Below are positions 25,371 through 33,696 of a stretch of DNA of 64,000 bases, piece by piece. Position 1 is the stretch's first letter. Each line of letters starts with the position of its first letter. Both the position numbers and the translations under genes were made by a program. Origin of the DNA: Halobacillus litoralis (GTDB lineage Bacteria; Bacillota; Bacilli; Bacillales; Halobacillaceae); contig NZ_WMEZ01000001.1 in NCBI RefSeq assembly GCF_009856415.1, positions 248,001 through 312,000 on the forward strand, read 5' to 3'. A model generated the notes under the pieces. That model saw only the letters and a program-made list of their open reading frames with translations. It had not been told where the DNA came from and made no database searches.

Positions 25371-25383
25371 GGAGGGGGAGATT

Positions 25384-25884
25384 TTGGACATTGGATATAC
25401 CATTTGTTTCATCAAGCGCGGTGAAGAATTGCTGCTGTTGAATAGAAACTCCCCTCCCGTTCAGGGGTTATGGAACGGAGTCGGAGGAAAAATCGAGAAA
25501 GGGGAAACGCCTCTGTCTAGTGTGCAGCGTGAAGTGGCAGAAGAAACGAACCTTTTTCTTGAAAAGAATCTATTCGAATATAAAGGGACGATTTCCTGGG
25601 CAATAGATGGGGAGGGTTCAGGTGGGATGGAAGTGTTTGTCGTGAGGATCAATGATGATGACCTCTACCCAGCGCCTTTCGAAATGGATGAGGGCATTCT
25701 AGCTTGGAAAAGCGTGTCCTGGATCCTTTCAGAAGACAATCATGGGGTCAGTCCGATGATTCCTTATTATTTACATACGGTTTTGAATGAGAATCAAGAA
25801 GTCCATCACCATTTTACCGTCCGTCATGGAAAAATCATCGAATACGCAAAAGGAAGGGAGAGAAAGCATATTGTTGTTCCGTGA
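25384..25884 (+). CDS. NUDIX hydrolase (MutT/8-oxo-dGTPase-like)
   Basis: A 166-residue NUDIX protein. The Nudix box is complete: GGKIEKGETPLSSVQREVAE followed by ETNL, giving the G-x5-E-x7-R-E-x2-E-E pattern. The N-terminal DIGYTICFIKRGEELLLLNR and LWNGVGGK resemble 8-oxo-dGTP diphosphatases. I prefer TTG 25384 (SD GGAGGGGGAG) to the ATG at 25339, which lies inside the VOC gene. It overlaps the next GNAT gene by 14 bp. Confidence 0.85.
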   Translation: MDIGYTICFIKRGEELLLLNRNSPPVQGLWNGVGGKIEKGETPLSSVQREVAEETNLFLEKNLFEYKGTISWAIDGEGSGGMEVFVVRINDDDLYPAPFEMDEGILAWKSVSWILSEDNHGVSPMIPYYLHTVLNENQEVHHHFTVRHGKIIEYAKGRERKHIVVP

Positions 25885-26377
25885 GCTGAAACAAGAAGAC
25901 TGGAAGAAGATCCATACCTACGCTTCAAAAGTGGAGGTTTCTCAATACCAGCCGTGGGGGCCGAACACGGAGAAGGACACGCAGGACTATGTCCAGCACT
26001 TGGTCCATGAAATCAGGCAGCCCGAACCCCAAAAACATGCGTGGGCCATTTTACGTGAGGCGGATGAACAGCTCATTGGTGTTGCGGAACTGACGATTTT
26101 GGATGCTTATCATCAGACTGGAGAAATCGCTTATATCTTACACCCGGATGAGTGGGGGCGGGGCATGGGGACCGAAGTTGCGAATCGATTGATTCGTGAT
26201 GGATTCAAATCGTTCCAGCTCAAACGTATCCAGGCGACCTGTCACCCTGAAAATAAGGGATCGATCCGGGTGCTGGAAAAGTGCGGCATGGAGATGGAAG
26301 GAAGACTACGTGACCATTTGAAAATGAAAGAAGGGCGTCGTGATTCCCTGCTGTTCAGTGTGCTGAACGATGGATAA
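25871..26377 (+). CDS. GNAT family N-acetyltransferase (RimJ/RimL type)
   Basis: About 168 residues: LFRELKQEDWKKIHTYASK, the acetyl-CoA site HPDEWGRGMGTEVANRLI, and LKRIQATCHPENKGSIRVLE, GMEMEGRLRDH typical of ribosomal-protein-acetyltransferase relatives. TTG 25871 is spaced from SD GGAAGGGAGAG; the longer frame back to 25787 would lie inside the NUDIX gene. It overlaps both neighbours, so it is translationally coupled. Confidence 0.82.
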   Translation: MLFRELKQEDWKKIHTYASKVEVSQYQPWGPNTEKDTQDYVQHLVHEIRQPEPQKHAWAILREADEQLIGVAELTILDAYHQTGEIAYILHPDEWGRGMGTEVANRLIRDGFKSFQLKRIQATCHPENKGSIRVLEKCGMEMEGRLRDHLKMKEGRRDSLLFSVLNDG

Positions 26378-26795
26378 GTGGCGAGGTGCAGCAGCCATCT
26401 GTATTAGTGAAAAGAACGAACTTTTGATGGTCCTTCAGGGGAAGCCGGGAGAAAAGAAAACCTGGACGGTCCCTTCTGGAGGGGTGTTTGAAGGGGAAAG
26501 TCTGGAACAGTGCTGCATGAGAGAAACGTTTGAAGAAACGGGTTATCTCGTCCATGTGACCGAGCGGCTGCAAACGAAAAGAGGAAGGATCGGGAAGACG
26601 GATATCCATGTTGAATACTTTTCCTGTATCGTGACGGGTGGTCGTATGCACATCCAGGACCCTGACCATTTAATCCATGAGATTCGCTGGGTTTCACAAA
26701 AAGAGCTGAACGAATGGCCGCTCTCTTTTCCTGAAGACCAGACCTTTTTAAACCAGATGCTGACAAAAAAGAAGGAAGGAGTGGATCGTACATGA
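26370..26795 (+). CDS. NUDIX hydrolase
   Basis: A 141-residue NUDIX protein: GAAAICISEKNELLMVLQG, then the Nudix box GGVFEGESLEQCCMRETFEE followed by TGYL, with the R-E-x2-E-E catalytic Glu residues intact. It overlaps the preceding GNAT stop by 8 bp and the following SDR start by 4 bp (ATGA). It is the second NUDIX gene of the same run. Confidence 0.87.
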   Translation: MDKWRGAAAICISEKNELLMVLQGKPGEKKTWTVPSGGVFEGESLEQCCMRETFEETGYLVHVTERLQTKRGRIGKTDIHVEYFSCIVTGGRMHIQDPDHLIHEIRWVSQKELNEWPLSFPEDQTFLNQMLTKKKEGVDRT

Positions 26796-27796
26796 AGATG
26801 CTTGTCATTGGCGGGACGAAATTTCTTGGGAGGCATATCGTGGAATCAGCCTTGAACGAGGGTCATGAGGTGACGTTGTTTCATAGAGGCAAGACCAATC
26901 CAGATTTGTTTGAAGATGTGACCAATATCTTTGGAGATAGGGAAAACTGTGGGGATCTGGAAAAGTTGGCCGGACAACAATGGGACGCGGTGATTGATAC
27001 GTGTGGGTATAAACCATCCACCGTATCCAAGAGTCTGGAGGTCCTTGCCGGCTGCACAGAAAAGTACATCTTCATTTCTTCCATATCGGTTTATCCGGAT
27101 TTTACTGCTGTTGACCAGCTGGAGGAAACGGTAGAACCGATGACGTTGACTCAAGAGGAACTGGAAGAAGCGGAACGAACAGAAGCTTTTGACCCATCCT
27201 TATATGGACCTCTGAAAGCTCATTGTGAACAGGAAGTCCAAAGCAGGATGAAAGATAGAGGCATCATCATCCGCCCGGGATTGATTGTAGGACCTCATGA
27301 CCCGACCGATCGATTTACATACTGGCCTTCAAGAATCGCTGAGGGAGGAGAAGTGCTCGCTCCCGGCAGGAAGGATCAACAGGTTCAGTTCATTGATGCA
27401 AGAGATATAGCGGAGTGGGTGGTCCAGCTGTCTGCTACTGAACACACAGGGGTCTTCAATGCTAACGGTCCGGAAAACAAGCTGACGATGCAAGGTTTTC
27501 TGGAGACGTGTGCATCAACGCTGAATGAAGAGGTGTCATTTACATGGGTATCCGCACAGTTTTTGGCAGATGAAGGTATCCAGCCCTGGAAAGACCTTCC
27601 CGTTTGGATTCCGACCGAAAAAGATTTCAGTCAGGATACGACGAAAGCGATTCAGAGTGGATTGAAATTCCGCCCGTTAAAAGAAACCATTTTGGACACG
27701 TATCGCTGGGATCAGCAAAGAGTGGAAGGTGTAAGAGGTGCAGGATTGACAAGGGATCAAGAAGCATCCGTTTTGAATAAATGGCATAGAGGCTGA
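26792..27796 (+). CDS. NAD-dependent epimerase/dehydratase family protein
   Basis: A 334-residue extended-SDR protein with the N-terminal Rossmann motif VIGGTKFLGRHIVESAL (G-x2-x2-G form), NIFGDRENC, the VIDTCGYKP and YIFISSISVYPD strands, SLYGPLKAHCEQEV (Y-x3-K active site) and RPGLIVGPHDPTDRF. Similar proteins are annotated as isoflavone-reductase- or mRNA-binding-like SDRs. It ends the overlapping run starting at 24610. Substrate unknown. Confidence 0.87.
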   Translation: MKMLVIGGTKFLGRHIVESALNEGHEVTLFHRGKTNPDLFEDVTNIFGDRENCGDLEKLAGQQWDAVIDTCGYKPSTVSKSLEVLAGCTEKYIFISSISVYPDFTAVDQLEETVEPMTLTQEELEEAERTEAFDPSLYGPLKAHCEQEVQSRMKDRGIIIRPGLIVGPHDPTDRFTYWPSRIAEGGEVLAPGRKDQQVQFIDARDIAEWVVQLSATEHTGVFNANGPENKLTMQGFLETCASTLNEEVSFTWVSAQFLADEGIQPWKDLPVWIPTEKDFSQDTTKAIQSGLKFRPLKETILDTYRWDQQRVEGVRGAGLTRDQEASVLNKWHRG

Positions 27797-27901
27797 CTCT
27801 TTCAATGATGTGCTGGATAATCAAGTCCCAGCAGTAGGTTTTTAGAGGGAAACCAAAAATATTGAACCAGTGAATAGGACAACAAGATTTAGGAGGGCTG
27901 T

Positions 27902-28735
27902 ATGGAACGATATTTTATAAAGATTCGAAATAAAAAAGTCCGTGTGACCGAATGGGGAGAACAGAGTCACCCCGTCATTTTTTGTTTGCATGGACTAGGA
28001 TCGACGAGTCTCAGCTTTATCGAAATCGCGGAGATCTTGCAAAACGAATATCGCATCATCTCTATAGATGCCCCTGGACATGGCCAGACGGAACCTTTTG
28101 ATGAAGTGGAAGAGTATGAAATGAAAGCAATGGCTAGCTGGTTGAAGGAAGTACACCAGGAGTTGGACCTTGAAAAATTCTATTTCCTCTCCCATTCATG
28201 GGGAAGTTTCGTCGCCTTATTTTATGTAGATGCTTTTCCAAACCCTGTGTTAGGCAGCATCCTTTTGGACGGTGGATATCAGACGAAGCGTCTCGGAAAT
28301 CAAACCGTCGAAGAGGAAGTGGCCTTTTATGAAAAGGACTTTGAAGAAGCGCTGGAAAGCTGGGAAACCTTCATTGATGTCGCTGTCTTCGCTCCTGGAG
28401 CACGCCGTTCCGATTCATTGAGGCTCGCTGGAGTGGACCTTGCTTTGAAAGAGAACGGTAAATTTTATTGGCACGCCAGAGGGCGGACCGCGGCTTCGAT
28501 CGTAAGAGCCATGCACAAAGATGAAACCGCAGACCTTTATCACCGCCTGCCATCAAATTTGCTGTTATTACGAGCCACTCAACCAGAGCACATGGAGAAG
28601 CAAAGGAATAAGACCGCCTCTATTTTTGAAAAAGAAACAGGGGCCAGGGTCGTGGAGGTTCCGGGGACCTCTCATATGATGCACTGGGATCGTCCCGAAC
28701 GGATCGTTCAATACATCAGAAATCAATGGAGTTGA
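27902..28735 (+). CDS. Alpha/beta hydrolase
   Basis: A 277-residue alpha/beta-hydrolase-fold protein: HGLGSTSLSFIEIAEIL (oxyanion HG), ISIDAPGHGQTEP, nucleophile elbow FLSHSWGSFVALF (Ser in S-x-S-W-G), and C-terminal VPGTSHMMHWDRPERIV carrying the catalytic His. SD AGGAGGG. The next SDR gene starts at the end of this one, so they are likely co-expressed. Substrate unknown. Confidence 0.87.
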   Translation: MERYFIKIRNKKVRVTEWGEQSHPVIFCLHGLGSTSLSFIEIAEILQNEYRIISIDAPGHGQTEPFDEVEEYEMKAMASWLKEVHQELDLEKFYFLSHSWGSFVALFYVDAFPNPVLGSILLDGGYQTKRLGNQTVEEEVAFYEKDFEEALESWETFIDVAVFAPGARRSDSLRLAGVDLALKENGKFYWHARGRTAASIVRAMHKDETADLYHRLPSNLLLLRATQPEHMEKQRNKTASIFEKETGARVVEVPGTSHMMHWDRPERIVQYIRNQWS

Positions 28736-28743
28736 AAAATTTC

Positions 28744-29541
28744 ATGAAAAACGAAACTCAAAGTCAGCCATTAACAGGGAAAGTGGCCATTGTCACGGGC
28801 GTAAGTCGCGAGCATGGGATCGGAACAAGCACGTGTGAGAGGCTCGCTGAAGCAGGGGCAGATATCTTTTTTACTCATTACTGTCCTTATGATGAAAAAG
28901 ATGGAGAAGGAATAGAAGAGCATTGGCCGGACACACTCGCGAAAAAGCTGGATGAGCGAGGTGTTCGTGTCGCTCATATGGAAGCGGATTTGAGAGATAA
29001 AGATCTGCCGCAGAAGTTATTAGAGAATGTGGTAAAAGAAATCGGAGTGCCATCCATTCTTATCCATAACGCAACATTCAGCGTGAACTCGAACTATAAG
29101 AATTTGACTTCAGAATTGCTGGATGACCATTATGAAGTCAATAATAAAGGTCCGATCCTGCTGACGCAGGCCTTCGCCAAATTATATGAGAAAAAGTTCC
29201 ACTCGGAAGAGGGAGGAAGCATCATCTTTTTAGTATCCGGAGGTCCGGACCCGGATAATCTGGCTTATATAGCTACAAAAGGGGCTTTGAAGGCGTTCAC
29301 CCCGCCATTAGCCACAGGACTTGCGCCCATCGGAATCAATGTGAATGCCGTCGATCCCGGACCAACAGACACGGGTTGGATGGATCCAGGAACGAAGGAA
29401 GGGCTTTTGCCTTTATTCCCTAAAGGACGGTTGGGAACGGCGGACGATGCAGCCAAGCTGATTCGGTTCCTTGTGAGCCCGGATGCTTCATGGGTGACGG
29501 GGCAGGTCATCCATTCAGACGGTGGATTTTTAGGTCGATAA
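28744..29541 (+). CDS. Short-chain dehydrogenase/reductase
   Basis: A roughly 265-residue classical SDR: nucleotide site TGVSREHGIGTSTCERLAEA, ILIHNATFS (NAG-like), the active-site Ser in IIFLVSGG, catalytic NLAYIATKGALKAF (Y-x3-K), and NAVDPGPTDTGWMD. FabG-like. The start is uncertain between ATG 28726 (no SD) and ATG 28744 (GGAG 12 nt upstream); homologous starts just before the LTGKVAIVTG strand favour the latter. Confidence 0.87.
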   Translation: MKNETQSQPLTGKVAIVTGVSREHGIGTSTCERLAEAGADIFFTHYCPYDEKDGEGIEEHWPDTLAKKLDERGVRVAHMEADLRDKDLPQKLLENVVKEIGVPSILIHNATFSVNSNYKNLTSELLDDHYEVNNKGPILLTQAFAKLYEKKFHSEEGGSIIFLVSGGPDPDNLAYIATKGALKAFTPPLATGLAPIGINVNAVDPGPTDTGWMDPGTKEGLLPLFPKGRLGTADDAAKLIRFLVSPDASWVTGQVIHSDGGFLGR

Positions 29542-29561
29542 TAAAAAAGGAGGAAAATGAA

Positions 29562-29915
29562 TTGAAAAGCCCAATTCAAAACGAAGTCGGAGCCATTTTT
29601 GTCCCAGTCAAAGACATCGAGAAAGCCCGCGACTGGTATTGCGATTTGCTTGATGTGCCAGCGGAAGAAGAGTTTCCCGGCGGTCACCTGTACGTTTTGC
29701 CTATGAAGCATGCCGGGGTCGTGCTGGATAGCAAGATTTATTCTGAAGAAGCGGTGTTTGGCGCGCCAGCCTTTCATTTTAATACAGAAGATATCGAGGC
29801 TGCTTACACGTACATGAAAGAAAAAGGGATCGATGTGGTCTCTGAGATTCAATTCGGCCATTTTTTCAATTTCAAGGATCCTGATGGGAATCTGTTGATG
29901 ATTTGTCAATGCTAG
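29562..29915 (+). CDS. VOC family protein
   Basis: A 117-residue VOC protein: NEVGAIFVPVKDIEKARDWY, VLPMKHAGVVLDSK, FHFNTEDIEAAYTYMKEKG, NFKDPDGNLLMICQC. TTG at 29562 is preceded at 7 nt by AGGAGG; the earlier in-frame region lies in the SDR gene. It is clearly paralogous to the VOC gene at 46695-47057 (same start MKSPI, same layout). It is 10 bp upstream of a broken hydrolase gene. Confidence 0.83.
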   Translation: MKSPIQNEVGAIFVPVKDIEKARDWYCDLLDVPAEEEFPGGHLYVLPMKHAGVVLDSKIYSEEAVFGAPAFHFNTEDIEAAYTYMKEKGIDVVSEIQFGHFFNFKDPDGNLLMICQC

Positions 29916-29925
29916 GAGGAAAACG

Positions 29926-30640
29926 ATGATTTTACATACAGAGGTGGTAGGAGAAGGAGAACCTCTCGTCTTCCTGCACACCGGCTTACAGACGGGGAGG
30001 ACGGATTTTGAAGAGCAGCAGGAGTATTTCTCCTCGAAATATCAGGTGGTTTCGCCTGATTTAAGAGGGCATGGGAAATCTTCGGCCGATGACTTGAATG
30101 ACTATTACAACCAGGCGGCTGATGATTTGGCCGATACGCTCAGGTCCATGGAATTATCGAGTGCTCATGTGGCAGGGTGTTCATTTGGAGCCTTAGTAGC
30201 GATAATTTTGGCAAAAAGCCACCCTGAACTTGTGCGGACGTTAACGATTTCAGGAGTGACCCCTCTCAAACCGGAAAATTGGGAAACTTTGAATGAGAAA
30301 GAGTCCAAGTTCCGCATGAATCTCTTAAAGGACGAAGAGACGTGTGCCTACTTCGATTCTCTCCACGAAGAAGGCTGGCAGAGGTTTATTCATATGGGAC
30401 AGGACGAAGGATGGTACCCTTTTGAAGCGACGCGTTCCATACAGGACCTGGATATGACCGTCCTTTTTTTTGATCGGGGAGGGTCAGGAACATGAACTCA
30501 AGGGCGTGAGGATTTACAAAGAACAATCAGACTCCGTTCATGTAGCGGTTCTTCCCTTTGCTTCCCATTTGGTCCATGCAGAACAGCCGGATTTGTACAA
30601 TCAGACCTTGGATGTGTTCCTCACTAACAGGGAATCCTGA
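29926..30640 (+). pseudogene. Alpha/beta hydrolase interrupted by a poly-T frameshift
   Basis: Frame 1 runs to 30495 (189 residues) with GHGKSSADDLNDYYNQAADD and the nucleophile elbow VAGCSFGALVAII. At the T8 run 30464-30471 the frame is lost. With seven T the protein continues VLFLIGEGQEHELKG and ends at 30640, including FASHLVHAEQPD, which carries the expected catalytic His. The full-length product would be 237 residues. As written the gene lacks the His and the C-terminal helix. Sequencing error, phase variation by slippage, or a real null allele are all possible. Confidence 0.8.
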
Positions 30641-30664
30641 AGGGGAATCAAGCATAAAATAAAG

Positions 30665-30694
30665 GAAAAACCGAACGGTATCGGTTCGGTTTAC
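30665..30694 (-). terminator. Intrinsic terminator (minus strand)
   Basis: AAACCGAAC / GTTCGGTTT stem with an A-tract on its left, so it works on the minus strand after the small gene at 30703-30894. Confidence 0.75.
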
Positions 30695-30702
30695 AATACT
30701 GA

Positions 30703-30894
30703 TCAAGTGATCTTACGGATGTTAATGGAACTCATATCTGTCATATGAGCGGATTGGTCTTTGTCTTCAACCCATAAGAGAAAATCGTTATGGAGGTTGA
30801 GGTCTTCATTGTCTGAGCTGAACTGGATGAAAACACCTGTGCCGATAGATCTTCCGGCAGAGAACACTTCAATGCGGTCTCCTGTACGAAACAT
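30703..30894 (-). CDS. Small beta-rich protein of unknown function
   Basis: 63 residues starting MFRTGDRIEVFSAGRSIGTG, with a strand-rich pattern suggesting a small beta-barrel (inference). The ATG at 30894 is 8 nt from a strong AAGGAGG; ATG 30900 and GTG 30903 are too close to it. It is transcribed opposite to its neighbours and has its own terminator, which supports it as a real gene. No family recognised. Confidence 0.65.
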   Translation of the reverse strand: MFRTGDRIEVFSAGRSIGTGVFIQFSSDNEDLNLHNDFLLWVEDKDQSAHMTDMSSINIRKIT

Positions 30895-31004
30895 ATCCAT
30901 CACCTCCTTCCATCATAGAGGGATACTCTATTCTATGAAAATAGGAAAGGGAGGCTTGGACGCAAGTGTAACCTAACTTTTTAATAAAGAAGGAGGGGAA
31001 AAGG

Positions 31005-31799
31005 ATGAAGCGGTTTGCTGTATTGACGGATGTGCACGGAAACACGTATGCCCTCAAAGCTGCACTTCGTGATATCAAGGAACAACGTGTGGATCATCTC
31101 TTTTGTATGGGAGATCTCATCGGAATCGGTCCTTTTTCCAATCAAGTGTGCGAATACTTTTATTCTTTAAAGGATACAGAAATTGTGAGAGGAAATCATG
31201 ATGAAGCTGTGCTTGCTCTGATGAATGGTGAGCCTTATCCTGAGAGTAGGATCGATGTGAAGGAGCATCACCAGTGGATCGCTGATCGCTTGTACAAGAG
31301 GTATGCGAATTGGCTGGAAAGTCTTCCACGGCAGATCAATACAAAGATTGAAGCGCGTACTTTTCAGTTTGCACACTATCCGATGGACACGAAATCGAGT
31401 CTGCTGCCCATTAGTGAGGATCCATTCGATCAACTAGTACCACCGAATGGGGAAAACTTTTCGCAGTTAGATGAATTAGAAGCAGAGACGGTCGTATGCT
31501 TTGGCCATGACCACGACGTCCATCATTTTTCCATGAACGACAGAGTGTTTTTTAATCCAGGATCCCTGGGGTGTTACAACGAGCCCTATGCCCGTTATGG
31601 AATCATTGAAATTGACGGTAGAAAAGTTCGATTTGTTAAACGTCGAGTACCTTATCCAATGGATACATATTTAGAACACTTGAATCGGATCGACTTCCCA
31701 CGTAAGGAAGTGATTCTGAAGCTTTTTCAAAAAAACAGGAGGGCCCATCATGACACCACCGAAACACATTGTATCAGCAGCGACCATAATAACGAATGA
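31005..31799 (+). CDS. Metallophosphoesterase (YfcE/MJ0936-like)
   Basis: A 264-residue calcineurin-like phosphoesterase with the metal-binding motifs in order: LTDVHGN (D-x-H), MGDLIG (GD), RGNHDEAV (GNHD), FAHYPMD and FGHDHDVHHF (GH-x-H). About 15 C-terminal residues overlap the next NUDIX gene. SD GAAGGAGGGG. Members hydrolyse phosphodiesters or dinucleotides; the target is unknown. The pairing with a NUDIX hydrolase is suggestive of nucleotide metabolism. Confidence 0.88.
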   Translation: MKRFAVLTDVHGNTYALKAALRDIKEQRVDHLFCMGDLIGIGPFSNQVCEYFYSLKDTEIVRGNHDEAVLALMNGEPYPESRIDVKEHHQWIADRLYKRYANWLESLPRQINTKIEARTFQFAHYPMDTKSSLLPISEDPFDQLVPPNGENFSQLDELEAETVVCFGHDHDVHHFSMNDRVFFNPGSLGCYNEPYARYGIIEIDGRKVRFVKRRVPYPMDTYLEHLNRIDFPRKEVILKLFQKNRRAHHDTTETHCISSDHNNE

Positions 31800-32157
31800 A
31801 GAAAAGGAAGTGCTCCTAATCAAAGGACCGAAGCGTGGCTGGGAGATGCCTGGAGGCCAAGTGGAGGAAGGCGAATCCTTGAAAGAGGCCGCCGTCAGAG
31901 AAACCAAAGAAGAATGCGGGTTGGACATTGAGGTCACAAGATTTTGCGGCGTATTCCAAAATGTTGATCGCTCCATCTGCAACACGTTATTCTTAGGAAA
32001 AGTGGTAGGGGGAACGTTGAGGACGACAGAAGAAGCATTGGAAGTTGGTTTCTTTCCCTTGGAAAAAGCCCGGGACATGGTGACATGGGGGAACTTCCGG
32101 GAAAGAATCGAGCTTTGTTTAGATGAAAGCCGACAACCATTTTTGGTAGATTTCTGA
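31750..32157 (+). CDS. NUDIX hydrolase
   Basis: A 135-residue NUDIX protein: SAATIITNEEKEVLLIKGP, RGWEMPGGQVEEGESLKEAA then VRETKEECG, a full Nudix box with R-E-x2-E-E. The ATG lies 50 bp inside the phosphoesterase gene, with its own SD (ACAGGAGGGC) within that coding sequence, so the long overlap is real. A terminator follows. Confidence 0.87.
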   Translation: MTPPKHIVSAATIITNEEKEVLLIKGPKRGWEMPGGQVEEGESLKEAAVRETKEECGLDIEVTRFCGVFQNVDRSICNTLFLGKVVGGTLRTTEEALEVGFFPLEKARDMVTWGNFRERIELCLDESRQPFLVDF

Positions 32158-32173
32158 TTTCCGAGCAAAAAGT

Positions 32174-32207
32174 AAAAGGAACTTCCCCGCTGGAAGTTCC
32201 TTTTTTA
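32174..32207. terminator. Bidirectional terminator
   Basis: AAAAGGAACTTCC / GGAAGTTCCTTTTTT stem, between convergent genes. Confidence 0.88.
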
Positions 32208-32211
32208 TATA

Positions 32212-32839
32212 TTAGACCCATTTCACAACATCTTCGAAAGACCGGCGTGATTTCTCAGGCTGTTCTTGGGCGCGGTATCCAAAGGCGCACATGACCGAAA
32301 TACCGAAGCTCCCGTCCTCGAGGAGACCTTCTTCTTCTAGAAGATTGTTCATCTTCTCCATGTTGAAGCCTTCAATCGGGCAAGAGTCGATGCCGATTTC
32401 AGCTGCGGCTGTCATCATATTGGATAGAGCAATGTACGTTTGTTTTCCAGCCCAGTCATAGAGGGGGCGGTCGCCTTCAAGAAGTTCAAAATCTTCTTTC
32501 TGGAACTCTTCGATCCGGCCCAAATATTTTTCCATAAAATCTTCGGGCAGCTGTTTCACGTTCTTGAAGTGATCTTGCAAGTATTCGGAATCATACTGGG
32601 TATCCTTCCTCGTCCTTGCGAGGAAAATGACGAAGTGACTCGCATCCGGAAGTTTCCCATACGCGCCCCAGGCCGTGTCCTTGATCTTTTGTCTCAGTTC
32701 AGGATTCTGAACGACGACAAACCGCCACGGTTCGAAACCGAACGAGCTAGGGGATAAACGGCCGACTTCAAGGATGAATCTGAAATCATCTTTTAGCCGC
32801 ATTTAAAATTTCCTGCTTTTTCGTTTCTTTGTCACTCAT
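32212..32839 (-). pseudogene. YfkO-like nitroreductase missing its N-terminal FMN-binding segment
   Basis: The frame from 32802 gives 196 residues that match YfkO-type nitroreductases from FRFILEVGRLSPSSFGFEPW to the terminal FEDVVKWV, including KQTYIALSNMMTAAAEIG and IDSCPIEGFN. The true start is at 32839, behind a strong GAAGGAGGG, and reads MSDKETKKQEILNAAKR then TGA. Family members continue ILDAYNFRHATKEFDPNKKV before the DF-x-FILE block. That FRHA-x-K-x-FD segment, which contributes to FMN binding, is missing and the frame is shifted. I therefore call an N-terminal deletion of roughly 17 codons. Confidence 0.75.
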
Positions 32840-32911
32840 CTTTTTTTCCCTCCTTCTTTGATTTCCAAAATAATATACCACAGGGGAGGGAGAGAATTCA
32901 TGATTTATGCT

Positions 32912-33550
32912 TTACACAGCTTCCTGATAAGCGGCTTCTCCACCAGGATGTAAACGATAATAGATCGGATATGCCCTCGTGTAGAAGTATTGAATCACTG
33001 GTCCAAGAAAGAGCATCGGAGCAAGGGTTCCGAGTCCGACCGGTCCACCAATGGCTAAGGCAAGGCTAGTCATGACGACCGCAACCAAGGTTTGACCCGT
33101 TTGGAGACTCAATTGGAACCTTGAACTTACCGCAAGGAACAGCTGATCAACGGGGGCTCTCGGGAATTGTGGCAGGATATAGATCGCCACTCCCAATCCG
33201 ATGAATCCGACTCCCGCAAGCAGCGTCACGACTTGTAAAGCAAATGGGGCGGTGGATAAGTTTACTGGAGCAAAAACAACTTCCAACCAGAAGTCCAAAA
33301 TCAAACTTTCCAGAAACACAGGCACAACCGCCCTCGATTCAGGGAGTGCGTTCATCAATTTGGCATTGATGAAGATGATGATCAATTGAAAAGCTCCGTA
33401 CCAAAAACCGACGGTATAACCGAAGTGATCCGAGACTCCGATGAAAAACGAAGTCCAAAATCCAGCTCCGAGCGTCGCGTTGATGAGAAGGGCGACACCG
33501 AAGAAATTGATGAACATGCCGACAAGGTAAACCGTGGCACGATAAAGCAT
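32912..33550 (-). CDS. YczE/YyaS/YitT family membrane protein
   Basis: A 212-residue protein with five to six transmembrane helices: RATVYLVGMFINFFGVALLI, LGAGFWTSFFIG, GFIGLGVAIYILPQFPRAPV, DQLFLAVSSRF, IGGPVGLGTLAPMLFLGPV. The order matches YczE proteins. In B. subtilis YczE affects surfactin production through an unknown route. SD GGAGGC precedes the ATG. It is downstream of the ABC-F gene on the same strand but separated by a strong terminator. Confidence 0.85.
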   Translation of the reverse strand: MLYRATVYLVGMFINFFGVALLINATLGAGFWTSFFIGVSDHFGYTVGFWYGAFQLIIIFINAKLMNALPESRAVVPVFLESLILDFWLEVVFAPVNLSTAPFALQVVTLLAGVGFIGLGVAIYILPQFPRAPVDQLFLAVSSRFQLSLQTGQTLVAVVMTSLALAIGGPVGLGTLAPMLFLGPVIQYFYTRAYPIYYRLHPGGEAAYQEAV

Positions 33551-33571
33551 GACATATGCCTCCTTTCCATA

Positions 33572-33616
33572 AAAAAAGTGGTCACGAGTAGAGGGTTTCT
33601 CTAAATCGTGACCACA
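33572..33616 (-). terminator. Intrinsic terminator after the ABC-F gene
   Basis: GTGGTCACGA / TCGTGACCAC stem; on the minus strand it is followed by TTTTTTT. Confidence 0.85.
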
Positions 33617-33696
33617 TTTTATTAGCGATTATTTTATAGGTCAATCAAAAAAATTTGGAAAGAAAACCGAGTCCCGGCATGGAGGAATTTCGACTT

